Both the position numbers and the translations under genes were made by a program. This document shows, piece by piece, positions 23,285 to 34,183 of a stretch of 64,000 nucleotides of DNA. The stretch's first letter is position 1, and every line of letters starts with the position of its first letter. The stretch is from the NCBI GenBank assembly GCA_032622095.1, contig CP136061.1:257952077-258016076 (forward strand), read 5' to 3'. The DNA is from Siphonodentalium dalli (taxonomy: Eukaryota > Mollusca > Scaphopoda > Gadilida > Siphonodentaliidae). Below the pieces are notes generated by a model. That model made no database searches. It saw nothing but the letters and a program-made list of their open reading frames with translations, and was not told the DNA's origin.

Positions 23285-23491
23285 TCCTGGAATGTTCGAA
23301 CTACGCCGACTATTCACATCACACACTGAATGGCACGGACTACTGTCTCAGATTCAGCTACATAGAACTGTGTGTAGAAGATGCCATTAATAACTGCTCT
23401 TTAGAAGGTTCTCATTTGATCACAATTGAAAGCAGGCCGATGCTAGATGAGCTACAAGCATTGCTTCTTACAATTGGATTCTGAATGTCAG
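23285..23491 (+). CDS. C-type lectin domain exon (N-terminal half), locus 1, with in-frame TGA
   Basis: Acceptor TTTGGCAG at 23284, donor CAG^GTAATG at 23492; 207 nt, phase 1 at both ends. It encodes the first half of a long-form C-type lectin domain: ECSNYADYSH, then YCLRFSYIELCVEDAINNC, then GSHLITIESRPMLDELQALL. Cysteines sit at the family positions. LITIESR and MLD-L are identical to the exon at 45301, so the two are paralogues. Seven bases upstream of the donor, TGA (23482-23484) interrupts the frame; the paralogue has no stop there. Read as spliced, the product would lack the second half of the domain. This means a pseudogene, a null allele or an assembly error. The upstream exon is not identified; it must end in phase 1. 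Confidence 0.8.
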
Positions 23492-23499
23492 GTAATGTA

Positions 23500-24360
23500 G
23501 ATTCTTGTTTCGTGAGGTTTCTCGTGATTGATGTCGAACCGCTATTTACAATAAAGTTACAATATGGTTAAAATTGACTAACTCTGTCAATTATGGTAAT
23601 TGCCGAACGTAGATAATTAAAGCTGCAGATAGAGTTTGGAACTTGGATTCTGCAAAACATATATTTACACAGTATCGACCACTTTAGTCTAATAACGGAC
23701 ATTTACATGCAAACTTTTTCAGAAGACTAAAATGTTATGAATGTCTTTTTTAAAAATCACAATTGATTTATCTAAACTCATGTGCGGAAACAATCGTGTC
23801 CATGTAGTGCCCATCATTTCATGCGACTATTTCGCGGGATTAGATATATGACGTATTTGGTATATAATATCATGTTGTGCATTGACAAAAAATGGTTTAC
23901 AGATGCCGTTAATTTCCAGTGTCAATAATACGCGATCGTTCTCCTCCACCATAATGGAACAACCTCATTCTCCTCCACACACCTTGTATCGCATGTGGAA
24001 AATATCGCTCACCAATGGGGGTTTCCACACTTATTCGCTTGTGGGAGCTTACGTTTGCAAAGGAACGCATAAACCGTTTAATTTGTTTTACAGCGCCTAC
24101 ATATATATGTTATACTACAATCGAGATATAGTGAAACATATTGTTGGAATCATGGATGAATTTCCAACATCAAAGAACAAATGGTAATTTCCGTACATTA
24201 TGAATTGACAACAGAAAGTTGTTTGAAAATAGGCAATCTAACATTGAAAGAATGAGCGGATATAAACTTAGGATAAAAACAAAATTCAATGTACAAAGCG
24301 ACAGTTGCAGATTAAACATATCTGCTGATCATTTGGTTGGTAACCATTGCCCCAATATAA
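23500..24360. other. Intron of lectin locus 1, no feature seen
   Basis: Sequence between the two lectin exons. A 101-codon frame at 23882-24187 has no recognisable domain. Nothing else is supported. Confidence 0.4.
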
Positions 24361-24372
24361 GCTACCACCAGG

Positions 24373-24442
24373 AGTAGTGTAGAGTAGTGTAGAGTAGTGT
24401 AGAGTAGTGTAGAGTAGTGTAGAGTAGTGTAGAGTAGTGTGT
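24373..24442. repeat. 10-bp microsatellite (AGTAGTGTAG)n
   Basis: About seven perfect copies of GTAGAGTAGT between the lectin exons of locus 1. Confidence 0.95.
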
Positions 24443-24695
24443 CGTGTAGTGTACGTGTAGCAACTCCTTCAAACACTCGACGAAGCCTGTCATTAACACG
24501 TAATGTAGTGTTCTATTCTGAGCCTAGAAATTATAGTTACTATATATTGCAACCTTCCTCTAGCTGAATATTTTTCGCTTATGGTATATTTATTACCACA
24601 ATTGTGATCAAATCCAAAATAGCTCATGCAAACTTTCTACAACACGCGCTTACAGATAGACCAATCACTTAGTATGCGCTCCATAGTAGACACTG

Positions 24696-25146
24696 TTTAC
24701 ACAATGGCTGCGGACTCACGTGCCACAGTAGCGATGACATAGTAGATGTGACAATTTATTATGGTGGAGTAAGGTGACAATTGGTCGTCATAATTCTGTG
24801 CCATATCTAGCCATGTTGCCCTCAGAATTGCGTTTGACCGGGGCAATCCCTCATTCAGTCCGTTAACATTATAATTGGGGCCGATGAAACTGTCTCGGAA
24901 CTGTTGGAGGAAATATAGCTGAGAGAAAGTATCTGGAATAAACAAAGCGAACTATATGTACAAGGACCAAAACAAGAAAAAGGCTGATTATAACGAACTT
25001 TGGCAGACTCATTGTGTGAATATGCAGCGAGCGACATGGCTAGCTATGGCATATTAATTATGACGACAAATTGTTATCAAACTCCACCATAATACATTGC
25101 CACACATACTATGCCATCGATACTGTGGTACGTGTGTCTGCAGCCA
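24696..25146. mobile_element. MITE-like element with ~75-bp terminal inverted repeats
   Basis: ACAATGGCTGCGGACTCACG to TTATTATGGTGGAGT (24702-24770) is mirrored by ACTCCACCATAATACATTGC to GTCTGCAGCCAAT (25082-25146). The same arm occurs at 45768-45800, as a tandem pair at 46170-46325, and in part at 47181. It lies inside the intron of lectin locus 1. Confidence 0.78.
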
Positions 25147-25378
25147 ATCTAATTTTTCATGTACGTGTTGATCATATTTAATTGTTTTATATACTGTGTA
25201 TGTTATTTCGCATGAACCTAATTCGATCACATTGAGTTCATTAACGAATCGTTCACTGAGATTAAAATAATGCAATCCAAATCATTCTCACTGTTAGAGC
25301 ACCCAAATGTCAATACAATTTATACCAGCTTGGGCAATTTACTATGTGTATGTTCCCTATGTTTACTGTCCTTTTCAG

Positions 25379-25587
25379 ATCGATTGTGGATTGACGGATA
25401 CAACATGAATGGCTACAAGGCGAAGCTCACTTGGGACGGACAGGATCTACCATTCGTGGACTGGTATCCGGGCGAGCCTCATAACAAAAGCTGCATGACC
25501 ATGATGTACAACCGCGCGAACTCTAAGTATTACATCGCCGACAAATATTGTGATGGCAGCGAGCTAAAATTTGTTTGTCAGAAATAG
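25379..25587 (+). CDS. C-type lectin domain exon (C-terminal half) with stop, locus 1
   Basis: Acceptor CCTTTTCAG at 25378; begins in phase 1 and ends at TAG 25585-25587. It encodes LWIDGYNMNG, WDGQDLPFVDWYPGEPHNKSC and YCDG, then LKFVCQK, the second half of a C-type lectin domain with the last three conserved cysteines. The usual calcium/sugar motif (EPN or QPD) is EPH here and the WND motif is replaced by ADK. Canonical mannose or galactose binding is therefore not expected, and protein or lipid ligands are possible. AATAAA at 25749-25754 would give a 3' UTR of about 180 nt. It pairs with the exon at 23285; the intron is 1.9 kb. Confidence 0.85.
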
Positions 25588-25599
25588 ATTCAGCAGGAT

Positions 25600-26070
25600 T
25601 CTTTGGGCATATCATGTGAGGGTGTCACATGATAACTCCGAGTTGCTGACATGACAGATTGGTTGACATTGTAAGCACCCCAGCGCATACAAGCTGCTCG
25701 TGATCTCTAGGCCTCAATTTCGTTAAGTTTCGAAGATCAAAATAAGTCAATAAATGAATTCGTCAATTCTAATATGCCCACTTCATTTCCTCTGGAAATA
25801 CTAAAGTCGTGTACGCATCGAAGCATTTGAGTCACATGATGTGAACTGATCAACCAGGGTACGTCATATGTCATGGTGACTGCTTCATCGAGAACACAAC
25901 AAACGCTAACCAACACGAAGCAATTGTTTTCTCTGAACAATAGCGCTGCGGGTAATTAAACGGAAGTAATTAGTTGTACGCTTTTCATAGTACTATGATT
26001 CGAGGACAACATCCGGTCAATTGAAAACGATTTTAGGAAGTTATAGCTGAGAAAGTCTCCCTTCGGGATC
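25600..26070. other. 3' UTR and flank of lectin locus 1
   Basis: The putative poly(A) signal AATAAA is at 25749. Beyond it nothing is recognised. Confidence 0.45.
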
Positions 26071-26076
26071 CTTTAT

Positions 26077-26468
26077 CCCTTTACCCAACAGAACGCCCAG
26101 AAACGCCCAAATGAAGCTTCAACAGCCTAAATTATCTTGGGTCTGTCTTAATAAAACCATACAAATATGGATATCATTGGTACCGGCTCATTGACCACAT
26201 TGTGATAGTTACAGTTATGCCCTGTGCCAATGCATTCTCCTATATATGCGAGTCGACCATAGGTCGCCTCGCATATATAAGAGAATGCATTGGCCTACAA
26301 AATTTCTTTTCTTAACACTTTTTACAATTTTTTCTTACATTCTTTAACAATTTTATAATTTTTAATGTGTTAAGCCAATGCATTCTCTTAAATATGCGAG
26401 GCGACCTATGGTCGACTCGCATATATAAGAGAATGCATTGGTACAGGGCCGTTCTGTTGGGTAAAGGG
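26077..26468 (+). mobile_element. Palindromic TTAA MITE, full double-hairpin copy
   Basis: CCCTTTACCCAACAGAACG at the left and CTGTTGGGTAAAGGG at the right, with TTAT and TTAA flanks. The long arm comes first, then hairpins at 26226-26295 and 26373-26441, separated by an AT-rich spacer. 392 bp. No coding capacity. Confidence 0.92.
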
Positions 26469-26823
26469 TTAATCAGCGACGGAGGGGCCTGTGGTCCCCT
26501 TGTGCGTTAGTGGTCTGCGATCCCTTTGAGCGCTTCGTGTACGTTTGGATTTTAACACAGTCTTTATTCAGCAACGGCCCATATGTGCGGTTCGCGCACA
26601 TTTGTATCGTTTAAACATTTTGATTGAAAAACAAACATTCAGATTGAACTCCTCAATTTAATAATACGATGTTTTTTTTTTTATTTATTTTAAAACTAAC
26701 ATCCGGCAGTATCTTCCGAGTAACCGGTTGAAATTTGTACAGGGGACTGGGGGAAAAATTGCGAACAGACATAATCCACGCTTTTATATACATGTATGTA
26801 GATAACAAAAAAGGCAGCTTTAA

Positions 26824-27067
26824 CCCTTTACCCAACAGAACGGCCCTGTGCCAATGCATTCTCTTATATATGCGAGGCGAACTATGGTCGACTCGCATAT
26901 ATAAGAGAATGCATTGGCACAGGGCATAACTGTAACTATCACAATGTGGTCAATGAGCCGGTTCCAATGATATCCATATTTGTATGGTTTTATTGAGACA
27001 GACCCAAGCTAATTTAAGCTGTTGCAGCTTTATTTGGCCGTTTTTGGCCGGTTTGTTGGATAAAGGG
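26824..27067 (-). mobile_element. Palindromic TTAA MITE, single-hairpin copy
   Basis: TTAA on both sides (26820-26823, 27068-27071). The left end is CCCTTTACCCAACAGAACGG, followed by one hairpin (26848-26916) bounded by CTGTGCC and GGCACAG, then the long arm and GGTTTGTTGGATAAAGGG. At 244 bp it looks like a full copy that lost one hairpin and the spacer. Confidence 0.92.
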
Positions 27068-27079
27068 TTAAACAATTAT

Positions 27080-28630
27080 GCACCAATTTTGATAGCTGAA
27101 GTGAAGGTATAACAACGTTCATGTTCACTGTGAATTTATGCGGATGAATAGATGTTTGAAAACGAATCTACGCAGTCATTATTTACCGCCGATAAGATGA
27201 AAGCAATTTCAGTGGTTATCTGTTGTTATGTTTCTTTATTCTTTAAAACGCGTACAAATAATTCACCCGCCGTAAGTTTGTACTATTACTTCAGTATATA
27301 CTTAAGAAATAAATACACTGCGCATCGGTCTGTACAGGTGGGGGTAGTAAAACATTTGCAGGAATGTATGCCGGGGTGGTGGGTGGCCCGATGGGGGGGG
27401 GGGGGAGGAGTTTTTTTTACACCCTAACAGGTCTGTATAGTATAATTTTACCACAAACAAACTGATTGTATATAGGACGATACAATCAGTTTCTGTCGTA
27501 CAATTCGATTGTACACGCCGACGCGCAGTGTATTTATTTCTGTTGTGATTCGACTGTATGTTTTTGTCGAAATTTTAGAGACAGACGAGCAACCTGCTAT
27601 ACAATAGCCCAGTTTTATCGCTGCATGGTATTATTTCCACCAAACAGTTCTACACAAACACAACGTCACTGTTGAACGGCGAACCCATTCGTTGCCTCGC
27701 TGCATAGCAATATTTTGCAGATAATAATTATTTTTGTTCTATTTTAAATAACGCAATCGACGATGGGCTGAGTGTAATTGAAAGATGTCCCATGTTAGTC
27801 AAAATTTCCAAATGCAATTAGCCGCTTAACGTACACTTATCATGTGAAAATAAATTTCAATCAATGAAAACCACCAATAACACCCCAAATAACAACAATA
27901 CGTTTGCAAATATTAAAAAAATATCTCGTTACTGTTCGCCATTAACTCACTCTGTACTAAATATACTCTCTCACTCAGTTTTACAACAATATATACAAGG
28001 GATGGTATATTGCTCGTCTGGAGGTGTATTCTGGGAAAATAAGGAGACGATAGATAATACAATTGAATAATTTATTGGAAGGAAATAATCAGCTAATAAA
28101 GTATACTAATGTTTATCTGGATGTGTTTTCAGGAATAAGAGGACGTCAGAATAATAACATTGCAGAAGGGGCCAAATTTATTAGAGGGAAATGTTCAGCT
28201 AATAAGTTCAACACACGACCTATGGTGAACTTATTATCTTAACAGCTCGTATGGAAACTACTCAACAATGAGTATTTAGTAATGTAAGGATAAATGTCCA
28301 CTGAGACCACAAGGGTTGTTCCTCATTTATGATATTTTGAGTTTTTGTGTGTCTATAACACAGACTTAAAACCTGATAAAAATGTCTCTATTGTCGGTAT
28401 CCGACCACCAACATATCACATTAATAAAAACGTAGGTTGAGCCCCGATATTGTCTAGAGCAAATAGTCTTGTGTTGTCATCCTTATGTATTTTTTATTCA
28501 GAATCAATTGAGTCATACATGTACACAAACATCAACCTACAACATTCATGTCTTATATCAATGTATTTTTTAATAAACTGCTTTGTGATAAACCTGCTTT
28601 GTCATTGATAGTAATTATAACTATGAAAGG
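27080..28630. other. No gene seen; poly-G run
   Basis: A run of 14 G at 27392-27405 followed by T8 is the only notable simple sequence. Open frames (for example 27152-27427, 27864-28070) have no recognisable content. Confidence 0.4.
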
Positions 28631-28642
28631 AGATCCGTTTAA

Positions 28643-29019
28643 CCCTTTACCCAGCAGAACGGCGCTGTGCCAATGCATTCTATTATATATGCGAGTCGAC
28701 CATAGGTCGCCTCGCAGATATAAGATAATGAGTTGGCTTAACACATATTAAAAATGATAAAATTGTCAAAGAATGTAAGAAAATATTATAAAAATAATTA
28801 GGCCAATGCATTATTTTATATATGCGAGGTGACCTATGGTCGACTCGCATATATAAGATAATGCATTGGCACAGGGCATAACTGTAACCATCACAATGTG
28901 GTCAATGAACCGGTTCCAATTATATCCATATTTGTATGGTGTTATTGAGACAAACCGAAGATATTTTAGGCTGTTGAAGCTTTATTTGGCCGTTTTTTGC
29001 CGTTTTGTTGGGTAAAGGG
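28643..29019 (-). mobile_element. Palindromic TTAA MITE, double hairpin
   Basis: TTAA flanks at 28639-28642 and 29020-29023; ends CCCTTTACCCAGCAGAACGG and GTTTTGTTGGGTAAAGGG. Both hairpins are slightly decayed (ATTATATATGCGAG, AGATAATGAGTTGG), suggesting an older copy. Confidence 0.92.
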
Positions 29020-29608
29020 TTAATGTGGGCAGTGGGTACAGCAACGAATTCGGCCAGGGCAATGGGGAAGTGTTTGCCATTTCAAATTGTTTTCAAAAAG
29101 TTCTCTCTGTTGACTAATGTTTGGATCCAGCTACCCAGTATTCCCAGAAGACTACCTATATCTGATTTGAAATCGGCTCTCAACATTACCGCACCAAACA
29201 GACCACGTGGTTCAATTTATTTAGTATGTATCTATATATGGATATACATCAATTCCATCTGAGTCCCTACAGCAGTGGAAATTGTTATTAAGAATGAAAG
29301 ATTCAGCTGACTATTAGAAACACAATTTCTATACTTTTATAGCGTATACAATTCTTAAACTTTTACTGCTTGTTTGTGCGTTCCAAGAAGTAAAGGAAAC
29401 GTTTAATCGTTCACGAGTACAGCGTATAACAGTTAGCAACCGTTCTACCATTGTATTGTTCGGTGATTGGCTTATTGTTGTATGATAAACCACAATAGAG
29501 ATGCGAGTATAATTAATTATTAACTAACTGCTTTTCTATCGATATCAAAAGTAGTTCAAACCGCCAGTGTCGAAACATAATAATTAACGTTGCAGAAAAT
29601 GATACTAT

Positions 29609-29708
29609 CAGGGTTAGCATTTGGCAAATGCTAATATAATTTGGCACAAAATATTTTCATTTGGCAAATTATTTGGCAAAAGTAAATGTCGGTCCAGCGC
29701 GGACCCTG
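29609..29708. mobile_element. Small hAT-like MITE candidate, 100 bp
   Basis: Ends CAGGGTTAGCATTTGGC and, in reverse complement, CAGGGTCCGCGCTGGACC. The TTTGGCAAAT / ATTTGGCAAA text inside resembles the GGCTAAA/TGGCGAAA text of the hAT-like element at 61420. I could not find a clean 8-bp target duplication. Confidence 0.45.
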
Positions 29709-29795
29709 GTATAACTTCATGCAATAATACCTGACGATCATCAGAGGTAACTTTTTGTTCTCGACTCAAATTATTCCATAGTTGTCTTCATTTAG

Positions 29796-30185
29796 CCCTT
29801 TACCCAGCAAACCGGCCAAAACCGGCCAAATAAAGCTTCAACAGCCTAAAATATCTTCGGTCTGTCTCAATAGAACCATACACATATGGATATCATTGGA
29901 ACCGGCTCCTTGACCACATTGTGATAGTTACAGTTATGCCCTGTGCCAATGCATTCTCTTATATATGCGAGTCGACCATAGGTCGCCTCGCATATATAAA
30001 GAGAATGCATTGGCCTAAAAAAATCTTTTTTTAACACTTTTTACCATTTTCTTACATTCTTTAACAATTTTATAATTTTTAACGTGTTAAGCCAATGCAT
30101 TCTCTTATATATGCGAGGCGACCTATGGTCGACTCGCATATATAAGAGAATGCATTGGCACAGGGCCCTTCTGTTGGGTAAAGGG
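29796..30185 (+). mobile_element. Palindromic MITE flanked by TTAG
   Basis: CCCTTTACCCAGCAAACCGG to TTCTGTTGGGTAAAGGG with two hairpins (29945-30014, 30092-30160), 390 bp. Both flanks are TTAG instead of TTAA. Confidence 0.92.
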
Positions 30186-30389
30186 TTAGAAAGCTAATGA
30201 CCAACAAAAAGTTTTCTGCGTTTGAGAACATCATTTCTTGTCTGTTTATTAATGACAAATTGGACTGAACTAAATTGTGGTGCACATGTCCAGTTACATA
30301 GAACATGTGTGTGTACCAGAGCTCATGCTACATGATCCCAGCTCTGAAAACTTGGGTATCTTGTAAAACGCAAAATTCTGGAAATCCGA

Positions 30390-30560
30390 TATTAGCACAT
30401 GCACGCCCAATCATGGAATATGCGAGTAATGTATGTGTAGGCGCAAACGAGAAGTTACAAAAACTCCATGATGTAGATTATGCTTGCCGCAAGCATAATA
30501 AGTGGCTGTATGAGATATGTACCCCACAAACAACTACTAACCGATTAAATGTGTTAGGTA
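30390..30560 (+). pseudogene. Degenerate LINE reverse-transcriptase thumb fragment
   Basis: ARPIMEYASNVCVGANEKLQ and KLHDVDYACRK, then NRLNVLG, resemble the 'R.I.EYA..V....LEKL..VQ..A' segment that follows the palm in LINE reverse transcriptases. It is short and incomplete, with no motif A to D. Confidence 0.5.
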
Positions 30561-30859
30561 ACACTCAAACATAAGACTATTAAAGTGACTATTACTTTTC
30601 GGTCACATTTTCGCCATAAAGTGCACGAATATTGAGTTGCTTATTTCCACAATGTCCAGATATCAGCGACCACGATACTAGATTTGCGCCAAGCTCTTGT
30701 GCATATAATTTTACATGCGATAGGATCTAATTTTGATGATTACGCACAGTCACTAATTAAGTTTCAACTCTACGAACTAAGAACTGTTAATGTCATATAA
30801 GTTGTGTGGGACATGTATTTTGAAGGCAACACAAAAAGGCAGCACTCATGAGAATCGTG

Positions 30860-31605
30860 GTACAGGTCTTAGATGAAAAGATGGTGGCCAAACTAAGATT
30901 CCGAACAAATGGAACGACTTCCTCGGCGATTCTGACAAAAAGCTTGAACTATTTGAATTCCTGATAAATAATGCGTCATAATATGTTATAGGTGACGATA
31001 AAGTGATAAACATGACAGAAGGTTCGTCAACTCGCAAAATAGCAAATTCTTCCGTGTACATCTTGAGAAACTCTTGTCAGGAGGAAGCTGATATTAGAAC
31101 TGTGCTGCACATTATCCATGCGCTTTCTTGTGGGCTGACGACAATCCATGTTCGGACTATTGACACAGCTGTCTATGTAATTCTCCTCTGTCAGTTTTCA
31201 GAAAAATATTAACCCGCGATCAAAGCTACATGTATATTTCTTCTATTGGCGAATCAATATTTTATCCAACTAGATTTGTCCTCATATATTTTCAAAGAAC
31301 TCGAACGTTTCATTATCATTAATCATAATAATGGTTGTCAAAGGTTGCTGATTAACGAGGCATGAAGAGAATTCTCCAAAACTTGCCGCACAAAATGGGC
31401 TCCAATGCAGCATATGAAATGAGCCCTCTACCAGGCAAAATGGTGGTACACTTGTCATGACATAACAATTCCAATACCTGAACCTCGTGACTGGGGAGAG
31501 TCAGATGAAAACCATGGATCTAATCCATTGTGGGCTACATTACCAGAAGCTGCAACTGTGTGTTCAGAACTCATCAAGTGTTGTTGCAAAAACAATAGTT
31601 AATTT
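30860..31605 (+). pseudogene. Decayed copy of a conserved, uncharacterised invertebrate repeat-gene family
   Basis: Pieces in order, in changing frames: NKWNDFLGDSDKKLELFEFL (about 30900-30965), SCQEEADIRTVLHIIHALSC with RTIDTAVYVILL (31070-31190), RTKWAPMQHMK-ALYQAKW (31390-31445), and PIPEPRDWGESDE with LWATLPEAATVCSELIKCCC (31470-31600). I recognise this order from a family that is repetitive in cnidarian, mollusc and arthropod genomes, with an EEADTR-LLH motif followed by a DTDV segment and a Cys-rich C-terminus. Here DTDV reads DTAV, several stops interrupt it, and the terminal Cys cluster is cut. The function of the family is not known to me. A piece of its N-terminal part is at 57290. 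Confidence 0.65.
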
Positions 31606-32210
31606 ACAAGTTATTTGTGCGGTGAAGCAATAGTAAACAAACAATAGTACATTTTCAAAAGTCTTTTGATGGTAATACTATCGTAATCGATCATCACGGT
31701 AATTACCATAGTGAAAAAACAATAGTTAATTTACAACAGGATTTTAAGTGGTAAAACTATGATATTCATCATAATACCACGGTAATTACAAGGAGGCATA
31801 TTAATTATCATGGAAGCATGGGTATAACGATGGTAAATTAACTACTTTTACTATAGATATACCACTCAAATAATCGTTGTAAACCATGGTTTTACCACAA
31901 CCGTTGTAAATTTACCACCCAAGTCACCGTTGTAAATTTACCACCCAAATCACCGTTGTAAATTTATCACCCAAATCACCGTTGTAAATTTACCACCCAA
32001 ATCACCGTTGTAAATTTATCACCCAAGTCACCGTTGTAAATTTACCACCCAAATCACCGTTGTAAATTTACCACCCAAATCACCGTTGTAAATTTACACT
32101 CAAATAACCGTTGTAAATTAACTAGAGTTTCAGATAACCGTTGTAAATTAACTATTGTTTTGTATTATGGTAAACCATAATTGTACTATGGTAAACAATA
32201 ATAAATTTGT
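31600..32210. repeat. 26-bp minisatellite within an AT-rich palindromic block
   Basis: CGTTGTAAATTTACCACCC plus AAATCAC (26 bp) repeats about eight times between 31900 and 32100. The flanks are rich in the mutually complementary ACTATGGTAAAC and GTTTACCATAGT motifs, so the entire block can fold on itself. Confidence 0.9.
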
Positions 32211-32466
32211 ATAAGGGATATGAGGGGAACTCTTATTTGTTAGGTGTTTATATGGGAAGAATATGTCTACAATACCCTGACTTTGGCCATATCCGATCTA
32301 ACTGCTTTACACCAACCATAAACAGTTTATTGAATTCAGATCAATGTCCACCGAGTCTAATCCATATAAAAACATGTGATATGGATACCGCACCTAATAT
32401 GCTATTAGCAAATAATTAAGTTATACACACGGTGACAGTGACCTGGTACACTTGCCTCGTTAAGAT

Positions 32467-32620
32467 ATGGGTGTTTTTGACCGCGTAAAATCTATTTCCA
32501 GGAACACATGGGTTATTTCCACAATAAGTATCGTGCTTGCTGCAACGAGTATTGCTGCAATTGTTTTGTCGATAATGAGAAGTACATCTGTTTCTACATC
32601 GGACCTGATATCATCAGACG
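32467..32620 (+). CDS. Exon 1 of type II membrane C-type lectin (locus 2)
   Basis: ATG at 32467; donor GACG^GTAAGT at 32620 is a perfect consensus, phase 1. Fifty-one codons plus one base. It encodes MGVFDRVKSISRNT (short basic cytosolic tail), a hydrophobic helix WVISTISIVLAATSIAAIVL (residues about 15-37), then SIMRSTSVSTSD, a Ser/Thr-rich start of the stalk. Positive charges precede the helix and there is no cleavage site, so type II topology (C-terminus outside) is expected. The phase fits the lectin exon at 45301 exactly. The link to exons 2 and 3 is inferred from phase, order and strand; no transcript is seen. Intron 1 would be 12.7 kb and full of transposons. Confidence 0.68.
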
Positions 32621-32699
32621 GTAAGTGTATGGGATTATAAAGGTCCTTCCACACGGCATTTGCGGCACGGTATGTCGCGCGATTTGTCGTCCATTTAGA

Positions 32700-33960
32700 A
32701 CAAGAAAACATAGTCAGAAATGGTAATCCCTCAATATCATATTATTAGGCATATATATAAATTGTAATATAAAATATATTGGTTTCATGAATGACCGCCT
32801 CAGAATTCCGTTAAAACATGCAACTAATCATTCAAATTATTACAAAAACTACGGCTTATTACTGCATGTTTCTCATTCACCACACCAGAAAGACTTTAAA
32901 TGCGGACCAAAAATCTACTAAACGGATTAAACACACGCCCGATACTTCGCAACACATTTGGTCTACATTCCAACTCAGACATGTCCCATACTTCATCATC
33001 AAAGTTAGCTGTTATAATGCATTGAGTTCCCGCCATACAATCTTCAAGAGTGGCCTGCAGCTATTGTTCACACCTAAATATTGAAAACAATTAAAGGGGT
33101 CATAAACGTTACATTCTGCAACAATGAGACATCCGCGAATACACATCCGCGAAAATCCAAAATATCTTTGCAGATAACGAGTCGAAACGAGATGTGACAT
33201 GTGCTCAGCATGGCATATAGTCTACCTTTGACATTAAATTCATCTTATTTTTGTGGGGTATGTTCTAAAACTATTTTCAAAATTATAATAAACCGCTCCA
33301 GAGTCCAGCTTCCACCTCAACATTCATATCATCAGAACGAGGAGCAATTTGTCTGCTAGAAATTGGGACTTTGGTCATCATCACATTTAGCCTCGAATCT
33401 TCTTTAATATGCCTAGCATACAACCTCCCCTTTCTTTTGACATCCATACATGTGTGCACCACCTTCATTATGCGGGGAAATTATATGACGGATAGGGTGT
33501 AAGCCATTTTTTCTTTCACTCTACTTATGTTGACAAACGGAAAGGCCGTAAGGTCCGTCAGCCAGTGTTCCATTCTGACTTGTTATTGTCATTCCGGAGG
33601 GCTAGGTGTGATTTTCCGTTGACCCGGGCAGATGTGTTACCTTGTCAGGCACCCACTTACCTGTATTGGTTAACCTATGCAAATATCGAAAGCAATATTA
33701 ACGCGGTCATAAATGTTACATACTGCAACAATGAGACATCCGCGAATACACATCCGCGAACATCCAAAATATCTTGTTATGAGGGATATCCCCATCTCCC
33801 CACTGCCACGGCCAGATCAGCGCAGCAGTAAACACACATAAGGCGTAACAAACTGGATGGAACGAGTGCTTGCACATAGCGTGTGATGCGGGCGACATAG
33901 CAGAAAACGCTGTCGCAGAATTATATCGGTGTCCTAATCCGACGACGCGGTGTCGCGCGT
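32700..33960. repeat. Non-coding block with a duplicated ~85-bp segment
   Basis: GTTACATTCTGCAACAATGA at 33108 and GTTACATACTGCAACAATGA at 33715 start two copies of a segment running to CCGCGAAMATCCAAAATATC. No gene is supported; other open frames are short. Confidence 0.65.
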
Positions 33961-34183
33961 TTTAGTCTGAGGTTGTTCGACAACGTTTTCAATGACGGTA
34001 TGGAACGAAGACACGCTGTGCGTATTGCTCAATACGTGCGACAAACTCCACGTGATGGAAGGGCATTAACGCGCCCTGCTGTTCTCATCGGCCTCATTGC
34101 ATTACATGTATATGCTGTCCATATTATACGCGCCTGCTTTACGTTCCAAGTATACTACTATGACGCAAATCAGACGCATATAA

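Noticed and set aside
15185-23285. PAN-like exon joined to lectin exon 23285 as one confirmed gene
   Set aside because: The better donor (15444) is phase 2 and does not fit the phase-1 acceptor; the phase-1 alternative is poor, and 7.8 kb of inverted repeats separate them. Left as a possibility only.
26200-30200. Repeated palindromes as a CRISPR array or bacterial terminators
   Set aside because: The repeats lie inside TTAA-flanked elements at irregular distances, spacers are AT-rich and alike, there are no cas genes, and the DNA is clearly eukaryotic.
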